NCBI GenBank assembly: GCA_031422915.1
Contig: JANPEK010000135.1
Span: 62,001 to 126,000, forward strand
Direction: 5' to 3'
DNA length: 64,000 bases
From: JANMEX01 sp031422915
GTDB lineage: Bacteria; Pseudomonadota; Alphaproteobacteria; Rhizobiales; Rhizobiaceae
Of the stretch, positions 1 through 7,861 are shown in pieces (position 1 is the first letter of the stretch; each line of letters starts with the position of its first letter). The position numbers and the translations under genes are program-made. The notes beneath the pieces are model-generated. The model saw only the letters and a program-made list of their open reading frames with translations, was not told where the DNA came from and ran no database searches.

Positions 1-1
1 A

Positions 2-943
2 AGTGCTGCAAGCGATTGGAAAGCGCTGGTGGAAAATCCCCGCGTTGAAGCGATAGTAATTGCCAGCCCGCAAGAAACACATCGCGAAATCGCGTTGGCG
101 GCTTTCGGGCTTGGCAAGCCGGTTCTCTGTGAAAAGCCATTGGGTGAAAGTTTGGCCGATAGCCGCGCCATGGTGGCGGCTGCTGAAAATGCCGGGGCCA
201 TCAACATGGTCGGCTTCAACTACATCCGCACACCAGCCTCCCAGCTTGCGCGTGAAGTCATCGCCAGCGGTGAGATTGGCGAGATCACCTATCTGCGCGG
301 CGAGCATACAGAAGATTTTCTGGCTGACCCGTCACTGCCGTCAACGTGGCGCACGAAAGACCGGGCAAATGGAAACATGGGAGATTTGGCACCACACATA
401 ATCAACGCGGCAGCTGCACTTGCCGGTCCGATACGGTCACTTATCGCAGATATTCAAATTGTCCATCAGATGAGGCCGGGGCTGAACGGGCATGAGGCAG
501 TGACCAATGATGATCAGGCGCAGATCATGTGCCGTTTTGAAAATGGTGCCATGGGCGGGCTCTACATCAGCCGCATCGCGACGGGACGCAAGATGGGATA
601 TGCCTATGACATTTATGGCACCAAGGGTGCAATTCGCTTTGATCAGGAGGATCAAAATGCGCTCTGGCTATACAAGGGTGATCAACGCCCCGACAGGCAA
701 GGGTTCACCAAAATTCTTACTGGTCCGGAGCATCCGGACTACAAGCCCTTCTGCCTTGGACCGGGCCATGGAACCGGCTACCAAGACCAGATCATCATAG
801 AAGCGCGCGACTTTCTTGAAGCTATCGCCAGCGGACACAGCCGATGGCCAACATTCCGCGATGGCATGATGGTGAACCAGATTATCGAAGCTGCATTTTG
901 CTCACACGATGAACGCCGCTGGGTAGATGTCGCTTCAATCTAA
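2..943 (+). CDS. Gfo/Idh/MocA-family NAD(P)-dependent dehydrogenase, 5' end cut off by window
   Basis: The reading frame is open from base 2, so the gene begins upstream of the window and the N-terminal Rossmann nucleotide-binding half is partly missing. The visible part has the family hallmark CEKPLGES (the EKP motif of the Gfo/Idh/MocA fold) followed by a C-terminal alpha/beta substrate domain. Such enzymes oxidise or reduce sugars and polyols such as myo-inositol with NAD(P). A TIM-barrel isomerase and a second dehydrogenase follow closely, which suggests a sugar or inositol-like catabolic operon. The exact substrate cannot be read from the sequence. Confidence 0.9.
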   Translation, partial: SAASDWKALVENPRVEAIVIASPQETHREIALAAFGLGKPVLCEKPLGESLADSRAMVAAAENAGAINMVGFNYIRTPASQLAREVIASGEIGEITYLRGEHTEDFLADPSLPSTWRTKDRANGNMGDLAPHIINAAAALAGPIRSLIADIQIVHQMRPGLNGHEAVTNDDQAQIMCRFENGAMGGLYISRIATGRKMGYAYDIYGTKGAIRFDQEDQNALWLYKGDQRPDRQGFTKILTGPEHPDYKPFCLGPGHGTGYQDQIIIEARDFLEAIASGHSRWPTFRDGMMVNQIIEAAFCSHDERRWVDVASI

Positions 944-968
944 CTTACGTGGATATATGGAACCGGAT

Positions 969-1862
969 ATGACAGTCAAAATTGGAAATGCACCATGCTC
1001 CTGGGGTATCGAGTTTGCGGATGATGCACGCAATCCCTCATGGGAACGGGTTCTCGATGAGTGCAAGGCCGCAGGCTATGACGGCATTGAACTCGGCCCC
1101 ATCGGGTTTATGCCGGAGGATCCTGCGATACTCGGTGAGGCGTTGGCAACGCGCGAACTGACTTTGATCGGCGGCGTGGTTTTTCGTCCGTTCCATGATG
1201 CCGGAAAATGGGATGACGTGATTGATGCTTCGATCCGCACCTGCAAGGCACTTGTCGCACACGGTGCCAAGCACTTGGTCCTGATCGATTCCATTTCACC
1301 CCGCCGCGCGCCCACAGCCGGTCGCCCCTTGGAGGCCGAACAGATGAGCGAGCCGGAATGGCGCGATTTCGTGGACCGGATCCGCACCATTGCCAGCATG
1401 GGCACAAATGAATACGGCCTCACTGTTTCGATCCACCCACACGCTGCCGGCTTTATCGATTTTGAGCCCGAGATCGAGCGCCTGCTGAGCGAAACACCGT
1501 CAGACCTGTTGAAGCTTTGCCTTGATACCGGTCACTCCCATTATGCTGGCTTTGACCCGGTGCCGTTCATGCGTCAGCATATGGAGCGCATTGCCTACAT
1601 GCATTTCAAGGATATAAACCCGACCGTGCGAACAGAAATTGTCAAAAACCGAACCGGGTTTTACGATGCATGCGGACAAGGAATATTCTGCAATCTCGGC
1701 AATGGTCTGACTGACTTCAAAGCTGTCAGGCAACTCCTGCTTGACAACAATTACAAAGGTTGGTGCACCGTCGAGCAAGACTGTGATCCAGAGGGAGATA
1801 CGTCTCCCGCAATGGATGCTGTCGCGAACCGCACATATCTTCAATCAATCGGCTTCAACTGA
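969..1862 (+). CDS. Sugar phosphate isomerase/epimerase, IolE-like TIM barrel
   Basis: The protein belongs to the xylose-isomerase-like TIM-barrel (AP endonuclease 2) superfamily. It shows the typical start IGNAPCSWGIEF, then GGVVFRPFHD, SIHPHAAGF, CLDTGHSHYAGFDP and HFKDINP, which carry the His, Glu and Asp metal ligands seen in IolE (inosose dehydratase) and related epimerases. The frame is open from 927, but ATG 969 (MTVKIGNAPCSWG) matches the family N-terminus; ATG 957 is an alternative. It follows the first dehydrogenase closely and precedes the second by 13 bases, so co-transcription is likely. The role is conversion of a keto-sugar or inosose intermediate; the substrate is unknown. Confidence 0.85.
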   Translation: MTVKIGNAPCSWGIEFADDARNPSWERVLDECKAAGYDGIELGPIGFMPEDPAILGEALATRELTLIGGVVFRPFHDAGKWDDVIDASIRTCKALVAHGAKHLVLIDSISPRRAPTAGRPLEAEQMSEPEWRDFVDRIRTIASMGTNEYGLTVSIHPHAAGFIDFEPEIERLLSETPSDLLKLCLDTGHSHYAGFDPVPFMRQHMERIAYMHFKDINPTVRTEIVKNRTGFYDACGQGIFCNLGNGLTDFKAVRQLLLDNNYKGWCTVEQDCDPEGDTSPAMDAVANRTYLQSIGFN

Positions 1863-1875
1863 TGGAAACATTCAC

Positions 1876-3033
1876 ATGAAGAAACTCAACTGGGGCATGA
1901 TCGGCGGCGGCGATGGCAGCCAGATCGGACCAGCCCACCGGATCAGTGCCGCAATGGACGGGCACTACACAATGGCTGCCGGCGCGCTTGACATCAACGC
2001 CGACAAAGGGCGTGAGTTTGCCATCCGACTGGGCATCGCTGCAGATCGGGCCTATGGCGATTGGTACGAGATGTTGGCGGGCGAGCGAGCCCGCCCTGAC
2101 AAGATTGACCTTGTCACAGTCGCGACGCCCAACTCGACCCATTATGAAATCACCAAGGCTTTCCTCGAAGCGGGCATTAACGTCCTATGCGAAAAGCCAA
2201 TGACGATGACCGTGCCGGAAGCAGAGGACATCGTTGCCGTTGCAGCGCGTACGGGGTCGATTTGTGCCGTCAATTACGGCTATTCCGGCTATGCCCTCGT
2301 GCGCCACATGCGGGCCATGGTCGCGCGCGGAGACCTTGGCAAGGTGCGGCTGATCAAGGCGGAGTTCGCCCATGGTTTTCATGCTGATGCTGCCGATGCT
2401 GACAATCCGCGCGTGCGCTGGCGGTACGATCCTGCACTGGCTGGCATCTCTGCCCAGTTCGCTGATTGCGGCATCCATGCCTTGCATATGGCAAGTTTCG
2501 TGGCTGATCAGGAGCCGGTGGAGCTTACAGCAGATTTCGTGTCCTGCGTGCCATCCCGCACACTTGAAGACGATGCAATGGTTTCCTTCAAAATGAGCGG
2601 CGGCACCGTGTTGCGCCTTTGGACCAGCTCCGTAGCCATTGGACGGATGCACGGCCTGAACATTCAGGTCTTTGGTGAAAAAGGAGGACTTCGATGGGCG
2701 CAGGAATGGCCCAACCAGCTCTATTGGACACCGCTGAATGGGCGCACGGAGATACTTGAACGCGGAGGTCCCAATTTGTCACTAGAAGCAGATCGCGCAT
2801 CGCGGGTGACAATTGGCCATGCTGAAGGCATGCCGCTGGCGTTTGCAAACATCTATGCGGACTTGGCAGAAGTCATCACCGCCAAGCGCGAAAGCAGGGT
2901 GCCAGACCCTCTTGTGTGCCACTATCCAAAAGCACTCGACGGATTGCTGTCGATGGCGGCAATCAGCGCTGCCGTGCATTCGGCCTCCAACGGCGGCGCG
3001 TGGACAGATGCAAGGCCTCCCTCGCGGCGTTGA
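1876..3033 (+). CDS. Gfo/Idh/MocA-family oxidoreductase
   Basis: The 385-residue protein opens with WGMIGGGDGSQIGPAHR, a Rossmann glycine-rich loop for NAD(P), and has the EKP motif in NVLCEKPMTMTV. Its length suits the larger dehydrogenases of this family. The frame is open from 1741, but the Rossmann fold begins just after ATG 1876, so that start is chosen. It is the last gene of the sugar cluster, and its stop codon directly abuts the stop codon of the convergent LacI gene. The substrate is inferred only as a sugar, inositol derivative or keto-polyol. Confidence 0.9.
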   Translation: MKKLNWGMIGGGDGSQIGPAHRISAAMDGHYTMAAGALDINADKGREFAIRLGIAADRAYGDWYEMLAGERARPDKIDLVTVATPNSTHYEITKAFLEAGINVLCEKPMTMTVPEAEDIVAVAARTGSICAVNYGYSGYALVRHMRAMVARGDLGKVRLIKAEFAHGFHADAADADNPRVRWRYDPALAGISAQFADCGIHALHMASFVADQEPVELTADFVSCVPSRTLEDDAMVSFKMSGGTVLRLWTSSVAIGRMHGLNIQVFGEKGGLRWAQEWPNQLYWTPLNGRTEILERGGPNLSLEADRASRVTIGHAEGMPLAFANIYADLAEVITAKRESRVPDPLVCHYPKALDGLLSMAAISAAVHSASNGGAWTDARPPSRR

Positions 3034-4032
3034 TCAAACAATCAGCGGACGAAGAGACCCGCGCTCTACAATCACGCACGGAAACAGTTGCATGGTCGGA
3101 GGCGCTCGAGTTTCATCCATGCCGACAATGACCTCGACTGCCCGCTGGATAATGTCCGCGACCGGTTGGCGGATCGTTGTCAGGTCATAACCCTGCCACC
3201 CGGCCATTTCCATGTCATTGAACCCGAGAAATCCGATTTCAGACGGAATCGACAGCCCCGCCGATCGTGCAGCGTCCATCGCACCCATGCAGATCAAGTC
3301 ATCTCCGCAGAAGATCGCCTCCACGCGAGTCCGTCTGAGTAAGGCTCTCATGGCTTCAAGGCCGGCCGCATGGGTGTAGTTTTGCGCGTAGGAAATACTG
3401 GCAATGCTGTGCCCTGCGCTCTTCATCGCCTCGCAAAAGCCTTTGACACGATCCTGCGTCGAGGTTGCAGATTCAGGCCCCCCAATGATTGCGATTGTGC
3501 GGTAACCTCTCGCCAGCAGCGTTTTCGCCGCCATCTCTCCACAGCCAACATTGTCAATGCCCACCACATCAACGTTGACGTTCGTGTCAAACCGTCCAAA
3601 TGCATGAACAACCGGGACATTGGCTTGATGAAACGCCCGGGCAAATGCCGGTGGCAGTGTTGATGTCGCGACAATCACACCATCGACGCTATATTGCCTT
3701 ACCATGTTCACTGAATTCACCGGGTCTGTCTCATCAGTGAGATTGACGAGCAGCGGTCTAAAGCCTCGCGCCTGCAATGCGCGGGTGAACAAATCAAAGA
3801 CCTGCAAGAATACAGGGTTCTGAAAGTTGTTGGCCACAAGACCAATCAGCTTGGTGCGCTTTGTCTTCAAGCTGCTGGCGATTATGCTGGGCGTATATCC
3901 GAGCGCCACAGCAGCGTCCTCGACCTTCTTGCGCATTTTGGCAGATACGCTTGCGCCGTCCGTGAAAGTTCTGGACACAGCCGATCTCGAAACTCCGGCG
4001 CGCAATGAAACCTCTTTCAACGTTACTGTCAT
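3034..4032 (-). CDS. LacI-family transcriptional repressor
   Basis: The 332-residue protein begins with the LacI helix-turn-helix TLKEVSLRAGVSRSAVSR and the hinge GYTPSIIASSLKTKRT. A periplasmic-binding-protein-like effector domain follows (IGLVANNFQNPVF, VDGVIVATS, IPSEIGFLGFND). It runs convergently into the sugar cluster with no gap between the stop codons and very likely regulates that cluster in response to a sugar ligand. Only the gene's own promoter region is visible here; the cluster's promoter lies outside the window. Confidence 0.93.
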   Translation of the reverse strand: MTVTLKEVSLRAGVSRSAVSRTFTDGASVSAKMRKKVEDAAVALGYTPSIIASSLKTKRTKLIGLVANNFQNPVFLQVFDLFTRALQARGFRPLLVNLTDETDPVNSVNMVRQYSVDGVIVATSTLPPAFARAFHQANVPVVHAFGRFDTNVNVDVVGIDNVGCGEMAAKTLLARGYRTIAIIGGPESATSTQDRVKGFCEAMKSAGHSIASISYAQNYTHAAGLEAMRALLRRTRVEAIFCGDDLICMGAMDAARSAGLSIPSEIGFLGFNDMEMAGWQGYDLTTIRQPVADIIQRAVEVIVGMDETRAPPTMQLFPCVIVERGSLRPLIV

Positions 4033-4038
4033 CGTTCT

Positions 4039-4065
4039 GCAATCAATAGTTGCTGGTACAATTGC
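4039..4065. promoter_or_regulatory. Possible LacI-type autoregulatory dyad
   Basis: GCAAT at 4039-4043 and ATTGC at 4061-4065 form an inverted repeat around TTGCTGGTACAA, which has the TTG-N6-CAA outline of many LacI-family operators. It lies directly upstream of the repressor start codon, where an autoregulatory site would be expected. The symmetry is imperfect and no second copy was found. Confidence 0.25.
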
Positions 4066-4123
4066 TTTTTCATTGGCTCATCTTTGATCGAATTCCCCGC
4101 TCAACTCGAATATTTTTGGACTA

Positions 4124-4180
4124 GGCGGTCTCAAATTTGGAATGCAGAGGCGCGTGCTGCACTTCAATTTTGAGACCGCC
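4124..4180. repeat. 12-bp inverted repeat near transposase remnant
   Basis: GGCGGTCTCAAA (4124-4135) and its exact reverse complement TTTGAGACCGCC (4169-4180) flank 33 bases. The repeat lies near a decayed IS5 transposase fragment and may be an old insertion-sequence end or hairpin. No coding function is evident in 4,033-4,567 apart from that remnant. Confidence 0.5.
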
Positions 4181-4294
4181 AAATCTGGTCACTTTCACAA
4201 CTGATAATTCGAAAAGGGCAAACATTTTCTAGGCCATTTAGAATCCTAATCCAAGCTACATCGAATCGGCACAGAACGAAGTAGTGTTCAGGAC

Positions 4295-4418
4295 GACGCA
4301 GCTTGCGCCCGCCGTGCCTGGTCGGCGCAATCAGAGCCTCCACATGCCCCTTCCGCATTCGTCAAATCGCTCAGATAGCGAAGCCTGTTTCGGTTGTATG
4401 TCTGCCAGTTCACTGTCG
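4295..4418 (-). pseudogene. Degenerate N-terminal fragment of an IS5-family transposase
   Basis: Read on the minus strand, one frame gives RNRLRYLSDLTNAE and, after a shift of frame near 4,352, another gives GHVEALIAPTRHGGRKLRRP. Joined, these match the opening of IS5-family transposases (YPSDLTDAEW..EPLIPPARRGGRKR type). The fragment has at least one frameshift and no downstream catalytic domain, so it is a relic. It marks the boundary between the sugar cluster and the conjugation-related genes. Confidence 0.65.
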
Positions 4419-4567
4419 CCCAGATAGTGCCACCTGCGAGTCACTCAACTGCACAGAATCACAAGTGATACGAAGGAGTTCGCTTCTTTTCGGACGGGCT
4501 CTAAGGGAGAAGTGGAGGTTTCTCGTTGCACCGTTGACAAATTCTGGCGGTCAAGCCGGTCTCAACT

Positions 4568-4900
4568 TCAGGCGCTGAATTCATTGTTGGAAGGATCGAA
4601 CCGGTTCAACAACAAAACAATGAGGTCAGTCGAATAGACTTTCTGACCATTGCGCTCATATGTCGAATTCGCCACACGCGCCTCTGCATAAATCGGGTCG
4701 CCCTTCGAAACGTTGGAGCCGACATATTCAATCGTCTTTGCATCAAGAACGGTCAGCGTGCACCAGTCAGTCGTAGTCTGGTTCTCACCAGACTCGTCTT
4801 TCCAATAGCGGTTGGTGCCAACATCAATTTTGGTCACTTTCTGCAAGGGTATAACTTTACCCACGTGACCGAGTATCTGAACCCGATTGATTGACCGCAT
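4568..4900 (-). CDS. ssb-like: Single-stranded DNA-binding protein-like (OB fold)
   Basis: The 110-residue protein resembles the OB-fold core of bacterial SSB: SINRVQILGHVGKVIPL at the start, then TTDWCTLTVLDA, SKGDPIYAEARVANSTYERNGQKVYSTDLIV. The acidic C-terminal tail of housekeeping SSB is absent and the sequence is divergent, as in plasmid or ICE SSB variants. ATG 4900 is chosen because AGGGAA lies 9 bases upstream; an in-frame TTG at 4906 is less likely. It may coat transferred single strands. Confidence 0.75.
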   Translation of the reverse strand: MRSINRVQILGHVGKVIPLQKVTKIDVGTNRYWKDESGENQTTTDWCTLTVLDAKTIEYVGSNVSKGDPIYAEARVANSTYERNGQKVYSTDLIVLLLNRFDPSNNEFSA

Positions 4901-4927
4901 CGCCAAATTCCCTTCAATTCTATGCCG

Positions 4928-5428
4928 CTATTTTTTCAACGAAAACCAATGCGTCTCGACTTGGTTGGTCTGACTGTTTCTGATCCGGAAATTGTACGGC
5001 TTGGCGCGCACCGCACGCGGCTTTGACACAACGCAAAAGTGACCCATCACACCGTCACCCCTCGCGACTGTATCTCGGCAATCGCTTTTGTTTTGCACAC
5101 AAGTATCAAGTTCACCTCGGCCTATGGAGGTAGAAGTTGATGATCGCGGCGTCCAACCTACAGGGCAATCCTCGTACTTCGCATAACCAGGCTTGCCAAC
5201 ATCGCCTTCGGGGCATGTCGGCCACGGACAAGCTCCAAAGGTCTTAAATTTGCAGGCGATGAGTTTATACATTGGTGGCAGACAGGACGGCACACTCTGC
5301 CAGGAAGGATTGTCCGAGGCGGCGCACAAGAGGACTTTGCAGCCCCAGTCACTTGCCACCGCAGGCAACCCGGCGGCCCCTAGAATGGAAAGACAAAAAC
5401 TTATAGTAGCTATGCCACGCTTAAACAT
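4928..5428 (-). CDS. TrbM-like secreted cysteine-rich conjugation protein
   Basis: The 166-residue protein has a signal peptide (hydrophobic run ISFCLSILGAAGLPAVA) and a Cys-rich mature part beginning DWGCKVLLCAASDNPSW, followed by CLPPMYKLIACK. Cys-VLLC followed by a SxCxPPxxK segment resembles TrbM-type proteins found with conjugation systems. ATG 5428 is preceded by a GGGAA ribosome site. It is probably periplasmic, with several disulfides. The family assignment is by motif only. Confidence 0.6.
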   Translation of the reverse strand: MFKRGIATISFCLSILGAAGLPAVASDWGCKVLLCAASDNPSWQSVPSCLPPMYKLIACKFKTFGACPWPTCPEGDVGKPGYAKYEDCPVGWTPRSSTSTSIGRGELDTCVQNKSDCRDTVARGDGVMGHFCVVSKPRAVRAKPYNFRIRNSQTNQVETHWFSLKK

Positions 5429-5472
5429 TACATTCCCAGTCAGTTGTCAAAAAGAACAAGGCCTCAAAATCA

Positions 5473-5727
5473 ATGACAAGATCCCCGCAATTGCGGTCCT
5501 TTGAAACCGAGACCAGCCGCAAAATTACGGTAAGCATCGGAAAGAATCTTGCCAAGATCCGCAAGGATCGCGGCATGACCAAAGGCCAATTCGCAGCTGA
5601 GCTCGGAATTTCCCAACCGGTTTATCTGGCCATTGAGGCGGGACGTAGCAATCTGACCATCCAGACGATTGGCGGCATAGCTGAACAATTGAAGGTCTCC
5701 GCTGTCGGATTGATGTTGGACACGTAA
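5473..5727 (+). CDS. XRE-family helix-turn-helix regulator
   Basis: The 84-residue protein is essentially one Cro/C1-type HTH: IGKNLAKIRKDRGMTKGQFA, then ELGISQPVYLAIEAGRSNLT and TIGGIAEQLKV. It stands at the head of the accessory and T4SS region, divergent from the TrbM-like gene. It is a candidate regulator of the neighbouring promoters, several of which share a TATATATTG-type element, but no direct evidence links them. Confidence 0.85.
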   Translation: MTRSPQLRSFETETSRKITVSIGKNLAKIRKDRGMTKGQFAAELGISQPVYLAIEAGRSNLTIQTIGGIAEQLKVSAVGLMLDT

Positions 5728-5734
5728 AATATTC

Positions 5735-5751
5735 ACTAACTATACATTGTT
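5735..5751 (+). promoter_or_regulatory. Shared AT-rich element, copy 1
   Basis: ACTAACTATACATTGTT lies 7 bases after the XRE gene stop and overlaps the TTG start of the next small frame. Related copies occur at 6143, 8607 (opposite orientation) and 15625 (opposite orientation). It may be an operator or a -10-type element. Confidence 0.4.
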
Positions 5752-5908
5752 CGATTCGCAAGCGGCAGTTTTGAAAAATGCAGACTATTTCTGGGTGTGG
5801 GGAACGGTCCTTGAGTTTCGGAAAGGTGAACCAACGGTGCACATAAAAGTCGAAACAGCGACTGATGGGCCAAGTTTTTGGATCGGAGGTTTGCGAGCAA
5901 TAAGCTAG
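5747..5908 (+). CDS. Possible small protein of unknown function (53 aa)
   Basis: A short frame from TTG 5747 to TAG 5908 has protein-like composition, for example KNADYFWVWGTVLEFRKGE and HIKVETATDGPSFWIGGL. No ATG start is available, so it may be a fragment of a decayed gene or a TTG-started small gene. No family is recognised. The remaining sequence to 6,142 shows no convincing gene. Confidence 0.35.
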   Translation: MFDSQAAVLKNADYFWVWGTVLEFRKGEPTVHIKVETATDGPSFWIGGLRAIS

Positions 5909-6142
5909 AAGTGCGGCCATTTCGTATGTTTTCGGGAAAAAAGCGTTGCATTCTTGGCGAGAGAATTCTCCTTCGTATCGGTTTGCCGCTTTTAGAACGC
6001 CTTTTGTTGTCCAGACCCCGAATTGATCCAGGTCTCCACAAACTTCTCTTCAAGTCTCGATCCGGCCGCCGCCCTGAACAGCAACCCACGCTGCCAGTCA
6101 TTCTCGGGCGCCCGATTCCCAAGGGTTGGCGCAACTCAATTG

Positions 6143-6160
6143 ACTAACTTATATATTGTT
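6143..6160 (+). promoter_or_regulatory. Shared AT-rich element, copy 2
   Basis: ACTAACTTATATATTGTT is nearly identical to copy 1 at 5735, with one extra T. It covers the TTG codon at 6156. If it is a -10 region or operator, the following gene probably starts further downstream than 6156. Confidence 0.45.
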
Positions 6161-6659
6161 TTCTAGAACGCCCTCCGACGTCTTCCACAGAGAGCTCCAA
6201 GGAAGAAGACTGCTCATACCTCGAACGTTTGCACGCGCGTTTCTGGCACTTTCGCTGCTTGTCGCGCTACCGTCGGTCTGTCTTGCCGGTGAAAACCCCA
6301 CGTGGAAGTGGGGCCATGACTGGGTATGCACACAGGGCGGCGCGCTGACCTGCGAACGTGGCGACAGCTGCTCGTTCGGTCCCGCACCTGCGACTCATAT
6401 TCAGATTCTGTTTGAGCACAGCGAAGTCAAAATCGGTGCGGAAGTTTTCAGAATCAGTCGCCACTACTGCCAGCGTATCGACGGATCGCCATTGACTGAC
6501 AAAGTGAAGATCAAGCTGGCCAACAATTCGGTGATTTGGCTGTCGCCAGTGGATGCGGGCGGAATCTGGTCAAACATCTGGACCGGAATGATCATTGAGC
6601 CCAAACGCGGTGTGGCGCTGTCGGTATCCCACTCGCCTTTCTGCAGGCCGAAGAACTGA
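6156..6659 (+). CDS. Secreted protein of unknown function
   Basis: The protein has a clear signal sequence (AFLALSLLVALPSVCLAG) followed by NPTWKWGHDWVCTQGGALTC and a mature domain of about 120 residues with several Cys and Trp. No family is recognised. The annotated TTG start gives an unusually long, charged N-terminus before the signal and overlaps a promoter-like element. An AGGAAG at about 6200 suggests the true start may be a rare codon near 6,209-6,215. The protein is likely periplasmic and associated with the conjugation region. Confidence 0.6.
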   Translation: MFSRTPSDVFHRELQGRRLLIPRTFARAFLALSLLVALPSVCLAGENPTWKWGHDWVCTQGGALTCERGDSCSFGPAPATHIQILFEHSEVKIGAEVFRISRHYCQRIDGSPLTDKVKIKLANNSVIWLSPVDAGGIWSNIWTGMIIEPKRGVALSVSHSPFCRPKN

Positions 6660-6739
6660 TACGGCGCTCCAACAGTGGCTCTTTCAAAATCACGTGTTTG
6701 AATGACAGAGCTCCCTACCGTTGCGTAACTATTTTTGCT

Positions 6740-6754
6740 GCATTGTATATAAAG
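6740..6754 (+). promoter_or_regulatory. Weak TTGTATATAA element
   Basis: GCATTGTATATAAAG shares the TTGTATATA core of the elements at 8607 and 15625 but lacks the flanking AAC/GTT. It lies in the 280-base gap after the secreted protein gene, where no other feature was seen. It could be a promoter for the small genes at 6,942-7,320. Confidence 0.25.
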
Positions 6755-6941
6755 GGTTGCAATTGCTGAACCGGCGGGGTTATCAACCGCCCGCAAGAAG
6801 GATGTCGCAATCTGTGGCGAGCCACCGCGGTACTTGCCTCGGGGGCAGCCACCGCGGCTCTCAGAGGCGGGATTAGGGGTGACGCTCCGTCACTCCAAAA
6901 AGCAGATCCGCCTCAGCGGTTCCAATACAGGCGGTAGACAC

Positions 6942-7055
6942 ATGAGCAATCAACCAAGCCCGTTGCAAGAGGCAGATGCCCTCATTGACATCTTGGACGC
7001 GATATTGCTGCAAATCGGTGCATCGGCGTTTTTTCTGAATCTCACCGCTTCCTGA
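6942..7055 (+). CDS. Possible 37-aa peptide upstream of HTH-like gene
   Basis: ATG 6942 opens a short frame (LQEADALIDILDAILLQIGA) that ends at 7055, just before the next small gene in another frame. It could be an independent small gene or the front part of a frameshifted gene continuing at 7069. No family is recognised. Confidence 0.3.
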   Translation: MSNQPSPLQEADALIDILDAILLQIGASAFFLNLTAS

Positions 7056-7068
7056 ACCGAGTGACGGC

Positions 7069-7320
7069 ATGATGTTTCAGGAAGGGCTTGAACTGTGCTG
7101 GATGCGCAACAAGGATTTCTATCTGGGAATACTTGAGGTCATCATCGCGCGCATGGAGCAACTCGATATCACCATCGACGAGGTGTCTTTGGCCTCGGGT
7201 CTGGAGCCAAAGCGACTCATTCATATTCTCGGCGGCATGATCGAGGACCTCACTTTACTTGAACTCGACAACCTGTTGATTGCCGTGAAGGTGACGCCAA
7301 CGACCTTTACGGTGGCTTGA
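7069..7320 (+). CDS. Small HTH-like (XRE-type) protein
   Basis: The 83-residue protein has the helical pattern of a Cro-like HTH: ITIDEVSLASGLEPKRLIHI followed by LTLLELDNLLIAVKVTPTTF, the usual final helix of XRE domains. It is acidic, which is unusual for a DNA-binding protein, so it may bind a partner protein instead. It may be a second regulator of the region or an inactive paralogue. The family call is tentative. Confidence 0.5.
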   Translation: MMFQEGLELCWMRNKDFYLGILEVIIARMEQLDITIDEVSLASGLEPKRLIHILGGMIEDLTLLELDNLLIAVKVTPTTFTVA

Positions 7321-7339
7321 ACGAAACTGCGTGGAACGC

Positions 7340-7861
7340 CTATTGAGCCGGCACTTTCAGCAGCATTTGCACCGGATGCGAAAAACCACCGGCCCAAAGT
7401 CCCTGGCGGGCATTTTTGGCGACAAGCTCGGTGACGAGGTAGTTCGGGTTGACCGGCGCTCCTGATCCGGCAACTGCCGCAAACGCATATCCAGAAGCAA
7501 TCAACGCTGTTCCAACGTCAATTGTCACCTTACCCAGTTTCGCGCCGCATACGACAAACATTGCACCGTCATTTGCGGCTTCGAGCGGCTGACATGAAGC
7601 AGGCGATGTTTGAACAAGCGCCGCGAATTGGGCGATCGAGGCAAGGCCGCAGTCGGCACGCTGCGCGCCTTGAACAAAATCCGTGCCGCGCAAGCAGGAC
7701 TGCACGCCATAAAGCCGATACTTCACGCCGTCCTGCGTCCAGGTGTCGCCCGATTCGATCTGGATGTTGCTTGCGATCACAAACTGCTTCTGCGCCGGCT
7801 GACCCAGCACACTTGTCGGCCAAGCCATAAAGGCCGCAAGCAAAAACCGCTTACTGCACAT
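7340..7861 (-). CDS. Secreted thermonuclease (SNase)-like protein
   Basis: The protein has a signal peptide (FLLAAFMAWPTSVLGQ) and an OB-fold nuclease-like segment: YRLYGVQSC, CGLASIAQFAAL, CGAKLGKVTIDVGTALIASG and ARQGLWAGGF. This resembles the staphylococcal nuclease family (IxLxGIDaPE..., G.AL...G.A, A....GLW). The usual catalytic Asp/Glu/Arg residues are not obvious, so it may be a non-catalytic relative as in other T4SS-associated SNase-like proteins. Start codons at 7864 or 7861 overlap the end of the upstream gene, implying translational coupling. Confidence 0.6.
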   Translation of the reverse strand: MCSKRFLLAAFMAWPTSVLGQPAQKQFVIASNIQIESGDTWTQDGVKYRLYGVQSCLRGTDFVQGAQRADCGLASIAQFAALVQTSPASCQPLEAANDGAMFVVCGAKLGKVTIDVGTALIASGYAFAAVAGSGAPVNPNYLVTELVAKNARQGLWAGGFSHPVQMLLKVPAQ

